DNA from: Agromyces cerinus | GTDB lineage: Bacteria; Actinomycetota; Actinomycetes; Actinomycetales; Microbacteriaceae | Length of the DNA stretch: 64,000 bases | Direction of reading: 5' to 3' | NCBI RefSeq assembly: GCF_016907835.1 | Contig: NZ_JAFBCT010000001.1 | Location: forward strand, 2,294,001 to 2,358,000 | Shown: piece after piece, positions 16,017 to 23,696 of the stretch | Position numbering within the stretch: the stretch's first letter is position 1 | Layout of the letters: each line of letters starts with the position of its first letter | Program-made: the position numbers and the translations under genes | Notes under the pieces: model-generated | Databases searched by the model: none | What the model was told of the DNA's origin: nothing | The model's input: only the letters and a program-made list of their open reading frames with translations

Positions 16017-17264
16017 TCACAGGAACGCCTTCCCTTCTCCCCGATATGTCGGGATGGTGTCGACGACTTCGCCCGCATCGACCACGGCGAACTCGTTCAG
16101 GTGCTCGGCCAGCTCGCCCGACTTCGTGTGACGCAGCCACACGCGGTCGCCGACCTTCATGCGACGTGCAGCCGGCCCGCTCACCGGGGTCTGCACCTCG
16201 CCCGCCATCTCCCGCGGTTCCATCACGAGGCCTTCGGGCCACACGATCTTCGGCAGCCGGTCACCGGAGGGCGGGCCGGAGGCGACCCAGCCGCCGCCGA
16301 GGATCGTCGCGTGGTCGCGGCTCGGGCGGCGCACGATGTCGAGGGCCCATGCTGCGGCGGGCGCCGGGGTGAAGTGCTGGTAGCCGTCGAAAAGGTGCCC
16401 GCCGAAGATGCCGGAGCCGGCCGCGATCTCGGTCACCGAGGTGTCGGCATGGGTCGCCTCGAGCGACCCCGTGCCGCCGCCGTTGACGAACTCGAGCTCC
16501 ACGATCTCGCGCACGGCGGCCACGGCACGGCCGCGACGCTCGCGCAGCTCGGGCATCGAGCGCGACTGCATCCAGCGGTTCACGGCACCGTCGACCGGGC
16601 GACCGGCGGGCTGGTTCACGACGCCGGCGATCTGCGCCTCGTAGGCCATCATGCCAACGAGCTCGAAGCCGGGGCGCTTCACGATGTACGCGGCGAGCGC
16701 CGCGGCGTCTTCGGGGGCGTGCACGGGCGAACGGCGCACACCGAGGTGACCGAGGAGCGGTGCGTTCCACGAGGCGTCGAGCTCGAGGCACACGCGGATC
16801 GACTCGCGCTTGCCCGGCGGCAGCACCGCGTCGACGAGGTCGAGCTGCGCCGGAGAGTCGACCATGAGCGTCACCCGCTTGGCGAGCTCGGGGTCGCTCG
16901 CGAGCCGGCGGATGGCCGCGCGTTCGGCGGTCGGGTAGCCGACCACGACGTCGTCGACGGTCTCGGCGAGCCAGAGCGCCTCGGCGAGCGTGTACGCGAG
17001 CACGCCGTGGTAGCCCGGCATGGCGAGCAGCGCCTCGACGACGCCGCGCACACGGAGCGACTTCGAGGCCACGCGGATCGGCGTGCCATGCGCCCGGCGA
17101 AGCATGTCGAGCGCGTTGTGACGCAGCGCCCCGAGGTGGAGCGCACCGACGGGCGCGTCGAGGTGGGCGGTGGCGGCGGTCAGCGACGGCCAGTACTTCT
17201 CGGGGTGCAGCCAGTCGGAGGCATCCGATGCCGGCGCGCCGGTCTTGCGCAGGTCGATCGTCAT
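16017..17264 (-). CDS. Amino acid deaminase/aldolase (fold-III PLP enzyme)
   Basis: This 415-residue protein has an alanine-racemase-like N-terminal barrel and a D-threonine-aldolase-like C-terminal domain. Lys68 in IRVASKSLRVRG is the expected PLP lysine. FVNGGGTGSLEAT is the phosphate-binding loop and VWLRHTKSGELAEHLNEF the C-terminal part. NCBI-type names for this group are amino acid deaminase/aldolase; D-threonine aldolase and D-serine dehydratase are characterised relatives. The ATG at 17264 overlaps the MFS stop by one base (TGATG), so the two are coupled. Together with the lactone oxidase it suggests catabolism of a hydroxy amino acid or amino sugar derivative. Confidence 0.87.
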   Translation of the reverse strand: MTIDLRKTGAPASDASDWLHPEKYWPSLTAATAHLDAPVGALHLGALRHNALDMLRRAHGTPIRVASKSLRVRGVVEALLAMPGYHGVLAYTLAEALWLAETVDDVVVGYPTAERAAIRRLASDPELAKRVTLMVDSPAQLDLVDAVLPPGKRESIRVCLELDASWNAPLLGHLGVRRSPVHAPEDAAALAAYIVKRPGFELVGMMAYEAQIAGVVNQPAGRPVDGAVNRWMQSRSMPELRERRGRAVAAVREIVELEFVNGGGTGSLEATHADTSVTEIAAGSGIFGGHLFDGYQHFTPAPAAAWALDIVRRPSRDHATILGGGWVASGPPSGDRLPKIVWPEGLVMEPREMAGEVQTPVSGPAARRMKVGDRVWLRHTKSGELAEHLNEFAVVDAGEVVDTIPTYRGEGKAFL

Positions 17265-18544
17265 CAGCGCACGCTCCGAACCCGTGCCACGGCGAACGCG
17301 CCGGCGAACGAGAACGCCGCACCGAGCAGGAAGACGAGCATGAACGAGCCCGATACGACCACGGCAGCGGCGCCGATCATCGGGGCGATCGCCTGGGGCA
17401 CGGCCGAGGCGATGTTCATGATGCCGAGGTCTTTGCCGCGGGAGGCGGCGTCGGGCAGCACCTGCGTCGCGAGCGCCTGGTCGACCGAGAGGAAGCAGCC
17501 GTAGCCGAGGCCGAGGAGGCCCGCACCGATCATCGCGACGGTGAGGTCGGGGAAGAGGCCGAGCATGAGCGCCGCGACGCCCTGCAGGCCCGACGCGATG
17601 AAGACGAACAGCTTGCGGCGGCCGAGCTTGTCGGAGAGTTTGCCGAGGATGAGCGAGGCGAGGATCACGAACACCATGTAGATGAGCGTGAGCACGATGA
17701 GGTCGTCTTCGGCGTTCTCGTCCTTCAGCTGGAACATCAGGAAGTAGAGCAGCAGGCTCGTGCCGAGGGCGTTGCCGACCGAGACGAGCACGCGGCTCAG
17801 CAGGGTCCAGCCGAAGTCGGGGTGCTTGCGCGGGCTGATCCAGAACCCGCTGAGGATCCCCTTGGCCGTGACCCGCACCCGCTCGGTCGGTGCGAGCGGC
17901 TGATCGGCCCGGAAGAGGAACGGCACGGCGAGCACCACGAGGATCACCGCGAGCAGGATGTAGCCGAGCGAGGCGTCGGTGACGAGCTCGGTCACGAGCA
18001 CGAGCCCGACGATGATGCCCACCGCCTGCGGCGCCGACATCCAGCCGGAGACGAAGCCGCGCTGGTTGACGGGCACCTGGTCGGAGATCGTCGCGGTGAG
18101 CGCGGCGGTCATGATGCAGAAGCCGACGGATGCCGCGACCCACGTCGCCCCGATCGCCCAGATCTCGGTCTGCTGTCCGAGCGTGACGAGCGAGAGACCG
18201 AAGACGACGGCGCCGATCGCGATCCACGGGCGGCGGCGGCCGAAGCGTGACGTCGTGCGGTCGGAGAGCGCACCCGTGAGCGGGTAGGCGATGATCGTCG
18301 CGACGGCGGCGATGCCCGAGATGATGCCGAACGCGACGACGCTGTCGACCCAGTTGTCGGGCTTGAGCTGCGCATCGATCTGCGCAGGCAGGAGCAGCTG
18401 CACCGGGGTGAGCTGCGCCATCCAGATGCCCAGCCAGACCGTCGCGAACGAGGCGATCCAGCCGGCGGAGACGCGGCGGACCGGTTCGCCGAGCGCGGCG
18501 GTCGTGGGGTGCGCCGCGTTCGGCGCGGAATCGAGGCTCGTCAT
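17264..18544 (-). CDS. MFS transporter
   Basis: The 426-residue protein has twelve predicted transmembrane segments. The MFS loop 2-3 signature is GALSDRTTSRFGRRRPWI, and the equivalent after segment 8 is LGKLSDKLGRRKLFVFI. The pattern of charged SDRT..RFGRRRPW is typical of the glycoside-pentoside-hexuronide / SLC45-like group, which imports sugars and similar compounds. ATG 18544 is chosen because it overlaps the tetR stop as ATGA; an upstream extension of the frame has no conserved sequence. It should import or export the substrate handled by the two downstream enzymes and is under control of the upstream TetR gene. Confidence 0.88.
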   Translation of the reverse strand: MTSLDSAPNAAHPTTAALGEPVRRVSAGWIASFATVWLGIWMAQLTPVQLLLPAQIDAQLKPDNWVDSVVAFGIISGIAAVATIIAYPLTGALSDRTTSRFGRRRPWIAIGAVVFGLSLVTLGQQTEIWAIGATWVAASVGFCIMTAALTATISDQVPVNQRGFVSGWMSAPQAVGIIVGLVLVTELVTDASLGYILLAVILVVLAVPFLFRADQPLAPTERVRVTAKGILSGFWISPRKHPDFGWTLLSRVLVSVGNALGTSLLLYFLMFQLKDENAEDDLIVLTLIYMVFVILASLILGKLSDKLGRRKLFVFIASGLQGVAALMLGLFPDLTVAMIGAGLLGLGYGCFLSVDQALATQVLPDAASRGKDLGIMNIASAVPQAIAPMIGAAAVVVSGSFMLVFLLGAAFSFAGAFAVARVRSVR

Positions 18545-19137
18545 CGGGGCTCGGCCATTCTCGAAAGGGCGTCGGCGGCCGCGTGTGCGACCGACCGGGC
18601 GACGTCGTCGTCGCGGGTGACGAGCCACGTGAGGGTGAGCCCGTCGGTGAAGGCGATGAGGACCCGTGCGACCTGCTCGACGGGTGTGGTCCAGGAGACG
18701 CCCGCGAGTTCGGCCGCGGCCGAGAGCGACCTCGCGCCGAGCTCGGTGTACCGGTCGTACTGGGCGATGGCGAGCGGATGCCGTTCGGGCGAGCGCAGCG
18801 CGTACTGGGTGAGTTCGAGCATCGCCTGCTCGTGCTCGGGATCGCCGCGGAGGTGGTCGAAGTAGCGCAGCAGTCCGGCCTCGAGCATGTCGCGGATGTC
18901 GTGCCCCTGCAGGTCGTCGGGCAGCACCGCCTCCTGCTCGCGGGCGACGACCGTCGTGATGAGCTCGTCGATGAGCTCGTCGCGCGAATCGAACGCGTAG
19001 TGGAAGCTCGCCAGCGACATGCCCGCCTCGGCGACGATCGCCCGAGTGGTTGCGTGTGCGATTCCGCGCTGGGACACCACGCGGAGTGCCGCCTGTACGA
19101 GCGCGGCACGCCGTTCTGAAGCGGGGATGCGGGCCAA
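18541..19137 (-). CDS. TetR-family regulator with TTG start
   Basis: The 198-residue protein begins ARIPASERRAALVQAALRVV, followed by the HTH IVAEAGMSLASFHYAFDSRDE (about residues 30-50). The C-terminal domain contains QAMLELTQYALRSPE, typical of the TetR_C BetI-like group. The start is a TTG at 19137 with GAGAGGAG five nt upstream; no ATG or GTG fits. The perfect palindrome at 19171-19186 lies just after the expected RNA start at about 19188, so it should repress its own operon with the MFS transporter, deaminase/aldolase and probably the lactone oxidase. Confidence 0.87.
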   Translation of the reverse strand: MARIPASERRAALVQAALRVVSQRGIAHATTRAIVAEAGMSLASFHYAFDSRDELIDELITTVVAREQEAVLPDDLQGHDIRDMLEAGLLRYFDHLRGDPEHEQAMLELTQYALRSPERHPLAIAQYDRYTELGARSLSAAAELAGVSWTTPVEQVARVLIAFTDGLTLTWLVTRDDDVARSVAHAAADALSRMAEPR

Positions 19138-19170
19138 TGCGACTCCTCTCGACACCTTCGACGACTGAAG

Positions 19171-19186
19171 TGGGACGATCGTCCCA
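19171..19186. promoter_or_regulatory. TetR operator
   Basis: TGGGACGATCGTCCCA is a perfect 16-bp palindrome with the usual form of TetR operators. It lies between divergent tetR and the Ppx/GppA gene, at the expected transcription start of tetR and 27 bp upstream of the Ppx -10 box. Confidence 0.8.
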
Positions 19187-19194
19187 GTCGCATC

Positions 19195-19200
19195 AGTATG
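19195..19200 (-). promoter_or_regulatory. Candidate -10 box of the tetR operon
   Basis: CATACT on the minus strand would start RNA near 19188, right at the operator edge. Confidence 0.45.
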
Positions 19201-19212
19201 CACGAAAACCGT

Positions 19213-19218
19213 TACGCT
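19213..19218 (+). promoter_or_regulatory. Leaderless -10 box of the Ppx/GppA gene
   Basis: TACGCT is followed by 6 nt and the ATG at 19225. This selects 19225 over the in-frame ATG at 19198. Confidence 0.6.
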
Positions 19219-19224
19219 CGCAGC

Positions 19225-20151
19225 ATGCGCCTCGGAGTCCTCGACGTCGGTTCCAACACGGTGCACTTGCTGGTCGTCGAAGCGCACCCAGGCGCACGCC
19301 CCATACCGACAGCCTCGCACAAGTCGGTGCTGCGGCTCATGCGCTACCTGGAGCCCGATGGCGCCATCAGCGCCGAGGGCGTCACGGCCATCCTCACCGC
19401 AGTGGGCGGGGCGGCATCCGCTGCTCGCGAAGCCGGCATCGAGGAGCTGCTCGCCTTCGCGACCTCGGCCATCCGCGAGGCGACGAACGGCGAGGCCGTG
19501 CTCGATCTCGTCGAGCGCGACACCGGCGTGCGGCTGCAGGTGCTGTCGGGCGACGACGAGTCGCGTCTCACCTACCTCGCCGTGCGCCGCTGGTACGGCT
19601 GGTCGGCCGGGCGCCTGCTGCTCTTCGACATCGGCGGCGGTTCGCTCGAACTCGCGCAGGGCAACGACGAGGTGCCGGATGTCGCGCGGTCGCTCCCCCT
19701 CGGCGCCGGGCGCTCGACGATCTCGTTCCTGCCCGACGACCCGCCCTCGCCCGAGCAGGTCGCGCGGCTCCGTGCCCACGCGCGGGCGGTGCTCGCCGAG
19801 GCGGTCGAACCGTTCAAGGCCCTGCCGGCCCCGAATCACGTCGTCGGCTCCTCGAAGACGATCCGGTCGCTCGCCCGGCTCGCGGGCAGTGTCGAAGACG
19901 GTTTCGGCGACACCGAGCGCAGCATCCTGACCCGCGACGGCCTCGACGACTGGACGCCGCGACTCGCGCGCATCCCCGCGGATGCCCGGCCTGCGCTGCC
20001 CGGCATCACGGCAGACCGCACGTTCCAGATCGTCGCCGGCGCCGTCGTGCTCTCCGAGACGATGCGCGCATTCGGCGTCGACGAGCTCGAGGTGTCGCCG
20101 TGGGCGCTCCGTGAGGGGCTCATCCTCCGGCGCCTCGACCGCCTGACCTGA
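19225..20151 (+). CDS. Ppx/GppA-family phosphatase
   Basis: The 308-residue protein has the sugar kinase/HSP70/actin fold of exopolyphosphatases and pppGpp hydrolases. RLGVLDVGSNTVHLLVV (residues 2-18) is the first phosphate loop and LLFDIGGGSLELA is the second. The catalytic Glu position lies in the FATSAIREATN region. It has about 300 residues and no C-terminal HD domain, like the short actinobacterial Ppx1 type, which prefers short-chain polyphosphate in characterised cases. The leaderless -10 box fixes ATG 19225. A shared TetR operator lies upstream, but it is too far from the -10 box to assume control. Confidence 0.9.
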   Translation: MRLGVLDVGSNTVHLLVVEAHPGARPIPTASHKSVLRLMRYLEPDGAISAEGVTAILTAVGGAASAAREAGIEELLAFATSAIREATNGEAVLDLVERDTGVRLQVLSGDDESRLTYLAVRRWYGWSAGRLLLFDIGGGSLELAQGNDEVPDVARSLPLGAGRSTISFLPDDPPSPEQVARLRAHARAVLAEAVEPFKALPAPNHVVGSSKTIRSLARLAGSVEDGFGDTERSILTRDGLDDWTPRLARIPADARPALPGITADRTFQIVAGAVVLSETMRAFGVDELEVSPWALREGLILRRLDRLT

Positions 20152-20268
20152 CGACACGCTGGGATCGATCAGGAATGGAGAAGCGCAGGGCGCTCGCCCC
20201 CGCATAGCCTGACATCGACGCCCCGCCCACGCGGCGGCACCGATGAGGATCCGAGGAAGGACCACGAG

Positions 20269-20709
20269 ATGGCGAAGGCAGATACGTCCGGAGGACTGAG
20301 CAAAGAAGAACGCGACGCCGTCAAGCAGCGCGCGAAGGAGCTCCGCGAGCAGGAGAAGGCCGGCAAGAACCGCGCTGCCGGCGACAAGGCGGTGCTCGAC
20401 GCCATCGCCGAGATGGAGCCCGACGACAGGGTGCTCGCGGAGGGGCTCTACAAGGTCGTCACCGCGGTCGCGCCCGATCTCATGCCGAAGACGTACTACG
20501 GCATGCCCGGCTTCGCGAACGCCGAGGGCAAGATGGTCGTCTTCATCCAGGCGGCCGCGAAGTTCAAGACCCGCTACGCGACGATCGGATTCGAGGATCG
20601 GGCGAACCTCGACGACGGCGACCTGTGGCCCATCGGCTACGCGGTTCGCAACTGGACCCCGGCGGTCGAGGCGAAGGTCACGGAACTCGTGCGCAAGGCC
20701 GTGAGCTGA
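20269..20709 (+). CDS. DUF1801 (YdhG-like) protein
   Basis: This 146-residue soluble protein starts with a Lys/Glu-rich helical segment of about 45 residues, followed by a DUF1801-type domain. YYGMPGFANAEGKMVVFIQA and the later TRYATIGFEDRANLDDGDLWPIGYAV match that fold. Bacillus members were described as iron chaperones, but most relatives are uncharacterised. GAGGAAGG lies 8-10 nt before the ATG, and a TAGCCT box around 20203 could be the -10 element. The gene stands alone, convergent with the tRNA downstream. Confidence 0.8.
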   Translation: MAKADTSGGLSKEERDAVKQRAKELREQEKAGKNRAAGDKAVLDAIAEMEPDDRVLAEGLYKVVTAVAPDLMPKTYYGMPGFANAEGKMVVFIQAAAKFKTRYATIGFEDRANLDDGDLWPIGYAVRNWTPAVEAKVTELVRKAVS

Positions 20710-20756
20710 CGAACTGCCGACGCTCGCGGCGCGGGAGTGCTGACCGAACCCGACTC

Positions 20757-20772
20757 GAGGGGGCGCCCCCTC
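20757..20772. terminator. Palindromic terminator between convergent units
   Basis: GAGGGGGCGCCCCCTC is a perfect 16-bp palindrome. It lies 5 bp past the 3' end of the minus-strand tRNA and after the DUF1801 gene, so it can serve both. Confidence 0.7.
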
Positions 20773-20777
20773 AGCGG

Positions 20778-20851
20778 TGCTCCCGCTGGGATTCGAACCC
20801 AGACTGAGGCGAGTTTAAGTCGCCTGCCTCTGCCGATTGGGCTACGGGAGC
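20778..20851 (-). tRNA. tRNA with UAA anticodon (nominally Leu), short variable loop
   Basis: The 74-nt sequence folds into a full cloverleaf. The acceptor stem GCTCCCG/CGGGAGC has 7 bp, the D stem GCC/GGC, and the anticodon stem GGCGA/TCGCC encloses the loop CTTAAAC, giving anticodon TAA. The variable loop is TCAGT, only 5 nt, and the T arm CTGGG-TTCGAAT-CCCAG is perfect. Position 73 is A; the genome continues with CCG, so CCA must be added. A UAA anticodon reads the Leu codon UUA, yet bacterial leucine tRNAs normally have a long variable arm. The amino acid identity is therefore uncertain. Confidence 0.85.
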
Positions 20852-20880
20852 GCGGCGCCGCCCCGAAGGGCGACGCCGCG
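20851..20880 (-). terminator. Hairpin between ndh and the tRNA
   Basis: CGCGGCG at 20851-20857 pairs with CGCCGCG at 20874-20880, and GCCC pairs with GGGC inside around a 4-nt loop. It could end ndh transcripts. It also lies in the immediate 5' leader of the tRNA. Confidence 0.5.
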
Positions 20881-20884
20881 TCAC

Positions 20885-20890
20885 AGCATA
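20885..20890 (-). promoter_or_regulatory. Candidate -10 box of the UAA-anticodon tRNA
   Basis: TATGCT on the minus strand would start RNA near 20879, about 28 nt before the mature 5' end. Confidence 0.5.
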
Positions 20891-20905
20891 GTCAGGGGGT
20901 CGTCG

Positions 20906-22312
20906 CTACTTCGCGGCGACGGCCTCCTGCTTGGCCGACTTCCCCGCCTTCGCGGCCGGAGCGGCTGCGGGAACGGGCGCCTCGACAGCCGGCGGCTTCG
21001 GACGCGCGGCGAAGAACTCGAACTGGGCGCGCGGCTGCTGCACGGCGCTCAGCGAGACGATGTCGCGGCCGAGCCAGAAGTTGTTCCACCAGCCCCAGAA
21101 GACGCGGAACTTGCGCTCCCAACTGGGCATGGCGAGGCCGTGGTAGCCGCGGTGCGCGAACCAGGCCGGAAGGCCCTTGATCGCGAGCTTGCCCGACTGG
21201 AAGACGCCCGAGCCGACGCCGAGGCCGGCGACCGCACCGAGGTTCTTGTGGAAGTACTGCTTCGGCTCCTCGCCGCGGAGCACCGCGACGACGTTCTTCG
21301 CGAGCAGCTTGCCCTGACGCACGGCGTGCTGTGCGTTCGGCACGCAGTAGCCGCCCACGCCGCCGCCGGTGAGGTCGGGAACCGCGGCGATGTCGCCGGC
21401 GGCCCAAGCGTCGGCCACGAACTCGTCGTCGTCGCCGACGCGGAGGTCGGCGCGGGTCTTGATGCGGCCTCTCTCCTCGACGGGAAGGTCGCTCGAACGC
21501 ACGATGGCGGGGTTCGCCATGACGCCGGCGGTCCAGACGATGAGGTCGGTCTCGAAGCTCTCGCCCGTCGACAGCTCGATGACGCCGTCGACCGCGCTCG
21601 TGAGCTGCGTGTCGAGGTGGATCTCGGCACCGCGCTGGGCGAGGTGCTTGATGACCCAGTGGCTCGTCTCGAGCGAGACCTCGGGCATGATGCGCCCCAT
21701 GGCCTCGATGAGGTGGAAGTGCGTCTCATCGAAGGTGAGCTGCGGGTAGTACTCGAGCAGCGAGCTCGCGAAGGAGCGGAGCTCTGCGAACACCTCGATG
21801 CCCGCGAAGCCGCCGCCGACGACGACGAACGTGAGCAGGCGCTCGCGCTCGGGCCCGGGGGGAAGGTTCGATGCCTTGTCGAAGTTCGTCAGCACGCGGT
21901 CGCGGATCGCAACGGCCTCCTCGATCGACTTGAGGCCGATCGCGTTGTCGGCGATGCCCGGGATCGGGAACGTGCGCGAGACCGCGCCGCCCGTGACGAT
22001 CACGACGTCGTAGTCGAACTGCCACGGCTCACCGAGCTCGGGCGTGATCGTCGCGGTCTTGGCCGCGTGATCGATGCGCGTGACCTTCGCGGTCACGACG
22101 TTGGTCTTCTTCAGGTGACGACGCTGCGCAACCACGGAGTGGCGCGGCTCGATCGACCCTGCAGCCACCTCGGGCAGGAACGGCTGGTACGTCATGTACG
22201 GCAGCGGGTCGACGATCGTCACCTCGGCCTCGCCGGCACGCAGCCACTTCTCGAGCTTCCACGCCGTGTAGAACCCCGCATAGCCACCGCCGACGATGAG
22301 AATCTTGGGCAC
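20906..22312 (-). CDS. ndh: Type II NADH dehydrogenase (NDH-2)
   Basis: The 468-residue peripheral membrane flavoprotein passes electrons from NADH to menaquinone without pumping protons. ILIVGGGYAGFYTAWKLEK (residues 4-22) is the FAD-binding dinucleotide fold, and FVVVGGGFAGIEVFAEL (about residues 162-178) the NADH-binding one. The C-terminal amphipathic region (WERKFRVFWGWWNNFWLGRD) is rich in Trp and basic residues and should attach to the membrane. A tail of about 35 residues rich in Ala, Pro and Lys follows. The start is a GTG, with GAGGAG upstream. It stands between the subtilase gene and the tRNA. Confidence 0.93.
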   Translation of the reverse strand: MPKILIVGGGYAGFYTAWKLEKWLRAGEAEVTIVDPLPYMTYQPFLPEVAAGSIEPRHSVVAQRRHLKKTNVVTAKVTRIDHAAKTATITPELGEPWQFDYDVVIVTGGAVSRTFPIPGIADNAIGLKSIEEAVAIRDRVLTNFDKASNLPPGPERERLLTFVVVGGGFAGIEVFAELRSFASSLLEYYPQLTFDETHFHLIEAMGRIMPEVSLETSHWVIKHLAQRGAEIHLDTQLTSAVDGVIELSTGESFETDLIVWTAGVMANPAIVRSSDLPVEERGRIKTRADLRVGDDDEFVADAWAAGDIAAVPDLTGGGVGGYCVPNAQHAVRQGKLLAKNVVAVLRGEEPKQYFHKNLGAVAGLGVGSGVFQSGKLAIKGLPAWFAHRGYHGLAMPSWERKFRVFWGWWNNFWLGRDIVSLSAVQQPRAQFEFFAARPKPPAVEAPVPAAAPAAKAGKSAKQEAVAAK

Positions 22313-22361
22313 GGTGAATGGACTCCTCAGTTTTGGAACGTGCGGGCTGATTTGCGTGCGA

Positions 22362-23696
22362 TCACTGCTCGCGATTGCGGACAGTCCGCCTGGTATGCCG
22401 AGTGGCGCCGATGCCCAACAGCGCTGCTAGCGTACCAAACCCTGCGACGAGTGAGAGCGGCACGGTGATGTAGGCGAGCGTCCACTGCGTCGGAAGCAGG
22501 GTGAGGGCGCCGTCGGATCGTGGCAGCGGCGGGTCGGCGATGGGCACGATGGGCTGATCGACGCTGCTGCTCTCGTCGGGCGCCTCGACCTCGGCACGAC
22601 GGTGCAGCGTGATCCAGTCCGCCAGGCTGCCGAGCGGATTCTCGTCGACCGTGGGCACATCCGACTCGAGCGCGGCGACCGGATCGATGAGGCCGTACCC
22701 GTAGAGCGCGCTCGGTACCGTCTGTCCGTTGGGGTCGGCCGTCGCGATGAGCCGGTTGATGACGTTCGCCGCATCGAGGTCGGGATACTCGGAGCGGATC
22801 AGCGCGACGAGGCCGGTCACGATGGGCGCGGCGCCGCTCGTGCCGTCCCACTGCACATGACTGCCGTCGGGCAGCACGCCGACCAGGTCTTCGCTCGGCG
22901 CGGCCACGGCGATCGAGATGCCCTGCGAGCTCGCGTCGAGGCTCGCGTTCTTGTCCTTGTCGACGCCGGCGACCGTGAGCACCCCGGGAATCGTCGCGGG
23001 CGCCCCGACCTGGCTCGTGCCGCTGCCGCGGTTGCCCGCTGCCGCGACGATGACGACGTCGTGCTCGAAGGCGTACATGAACGCGTCGTCCCAGCTCTCG
23101 GGCCAGTCGGGGGTGTTGCGGGTCAGCGACATGTTGATGACGTCGGCGCCGTTGTCGACCGCCCAGCGCACCGCTTCGGCGATCTGGTCGTCGTTCGACT
23201 TCGCCGCCCCGGTGTCCTGACCGAACGCGACCGAGATGGCGAGCAGGTCGGCTTCGGGTGCCGTGCCGATCACGCCGCTGCCCTCGCCCGTGCCGCGACC
23301 GCCGAGGAGGCCGGCGACCATCGTGCCGTGCGTCTCGTCGTCCCCGACGGGCGTCTGGCCGTCGGGGGTGCCGAGGCCCGAGACATCCGTGCCGCCGACG
23401 ACGGCGCCGCGGAGCTCGGCGACATTGCCGTTCACACCGGTGTCGATGACCGCGACCGTGACGCCCTCGCCCTTGGTGGTGTTCCAGGCGGTCGTGAAGC
23501 CGTAGTCGGCGAGCCAGTACTCGTAGTCGCGCACGAGGTCGGCGTGGGCAGCGCCGGCTCCGGTGAGGGTGAGCATCGCCACCGCCGCGAGCGTCGCGGT
23601 GGCACGCACGACGGATGCCAGCGGCCGGCGGGCGCGCCCGGCCCGCCCGGAACGCGCAGGGCGTTCGGGGCGATTCAGGCGCGTCGACCGGTTCAC
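22362..23696 (-). CDS. Mycosin-like S8 serine protease, membrane anchored
   Basis: The 444-residue protein has a basic N-terminus, a signal peptide that ends AHA (residues 50-52), a subtilisin domain and a C-terminal transmembrane helix (about residues 405-430) with a basic tail. The catalytic triad is Asp85 (VIDTG), His123 (ETHGTMVAG) and Ser287 (GTSGAAP); the oxyanion Asn is in AAAGN near residue 222. This layout matches mycosins of type VII secretion, but no ESX gene is in the window. The GTG start overlaps the DUF501 stop (GTGA), so the two are coupled. Targets are unknown. Confidence 0.9.
   Translation of the reverse strand: MNRSTRLNRPERPARSGRAGRARRPLASVVRATATLAAVAMLTLTGAGAAHADLVRDYEYWLADYGFTTAWNTTKGEGVTVAVIDTGVNGNVAELRGAVVGGTDVSGLGTPDGQTPVGDDETHGTMVAGLLGGRGTGEGSGVIGTAPEADLLAISVAFGQDTGAAKSNDDQIAEAVRWAVDNGADVINMSLTRNTPDWPESWDDAFMYAFEHDVVIVAAAGNRGSGTSQVGAPATIPGVLTVAGVDKDKNASLDASSQGISIAVAAPSEDLVGVLPDGSHVQWDGTSGAAPIVTGLVALIRSEYPDLDAANVINRLIATADPNGQTVPSALYGYGLIDPVAALESDVPTVDENPLGSLADWITLHRRAEVEAPDESSSVDQPIVPIADPPLPRSDGALTLLPTQWTLAYITVPLSLVAGFGTLAALLGIGATRHTRRTVRNREQ

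Noticed and set aside
13832..19137. The lactone oxidase as a target of the first TetR regulator (12383).
   Set aside because: A strong bidirectional terminator at 14586-14622 separates the units and the genes are convergent.
16017..19193. An apparent 1058-codon fusion of the deaminase/aldolase with upstream sequence.
   Set aside because: The frame is only open by chance through the MFS gene. The aldolase has a natural ATG at 17264 overlapping the MFS stop, and the upstream part is low-complexity.
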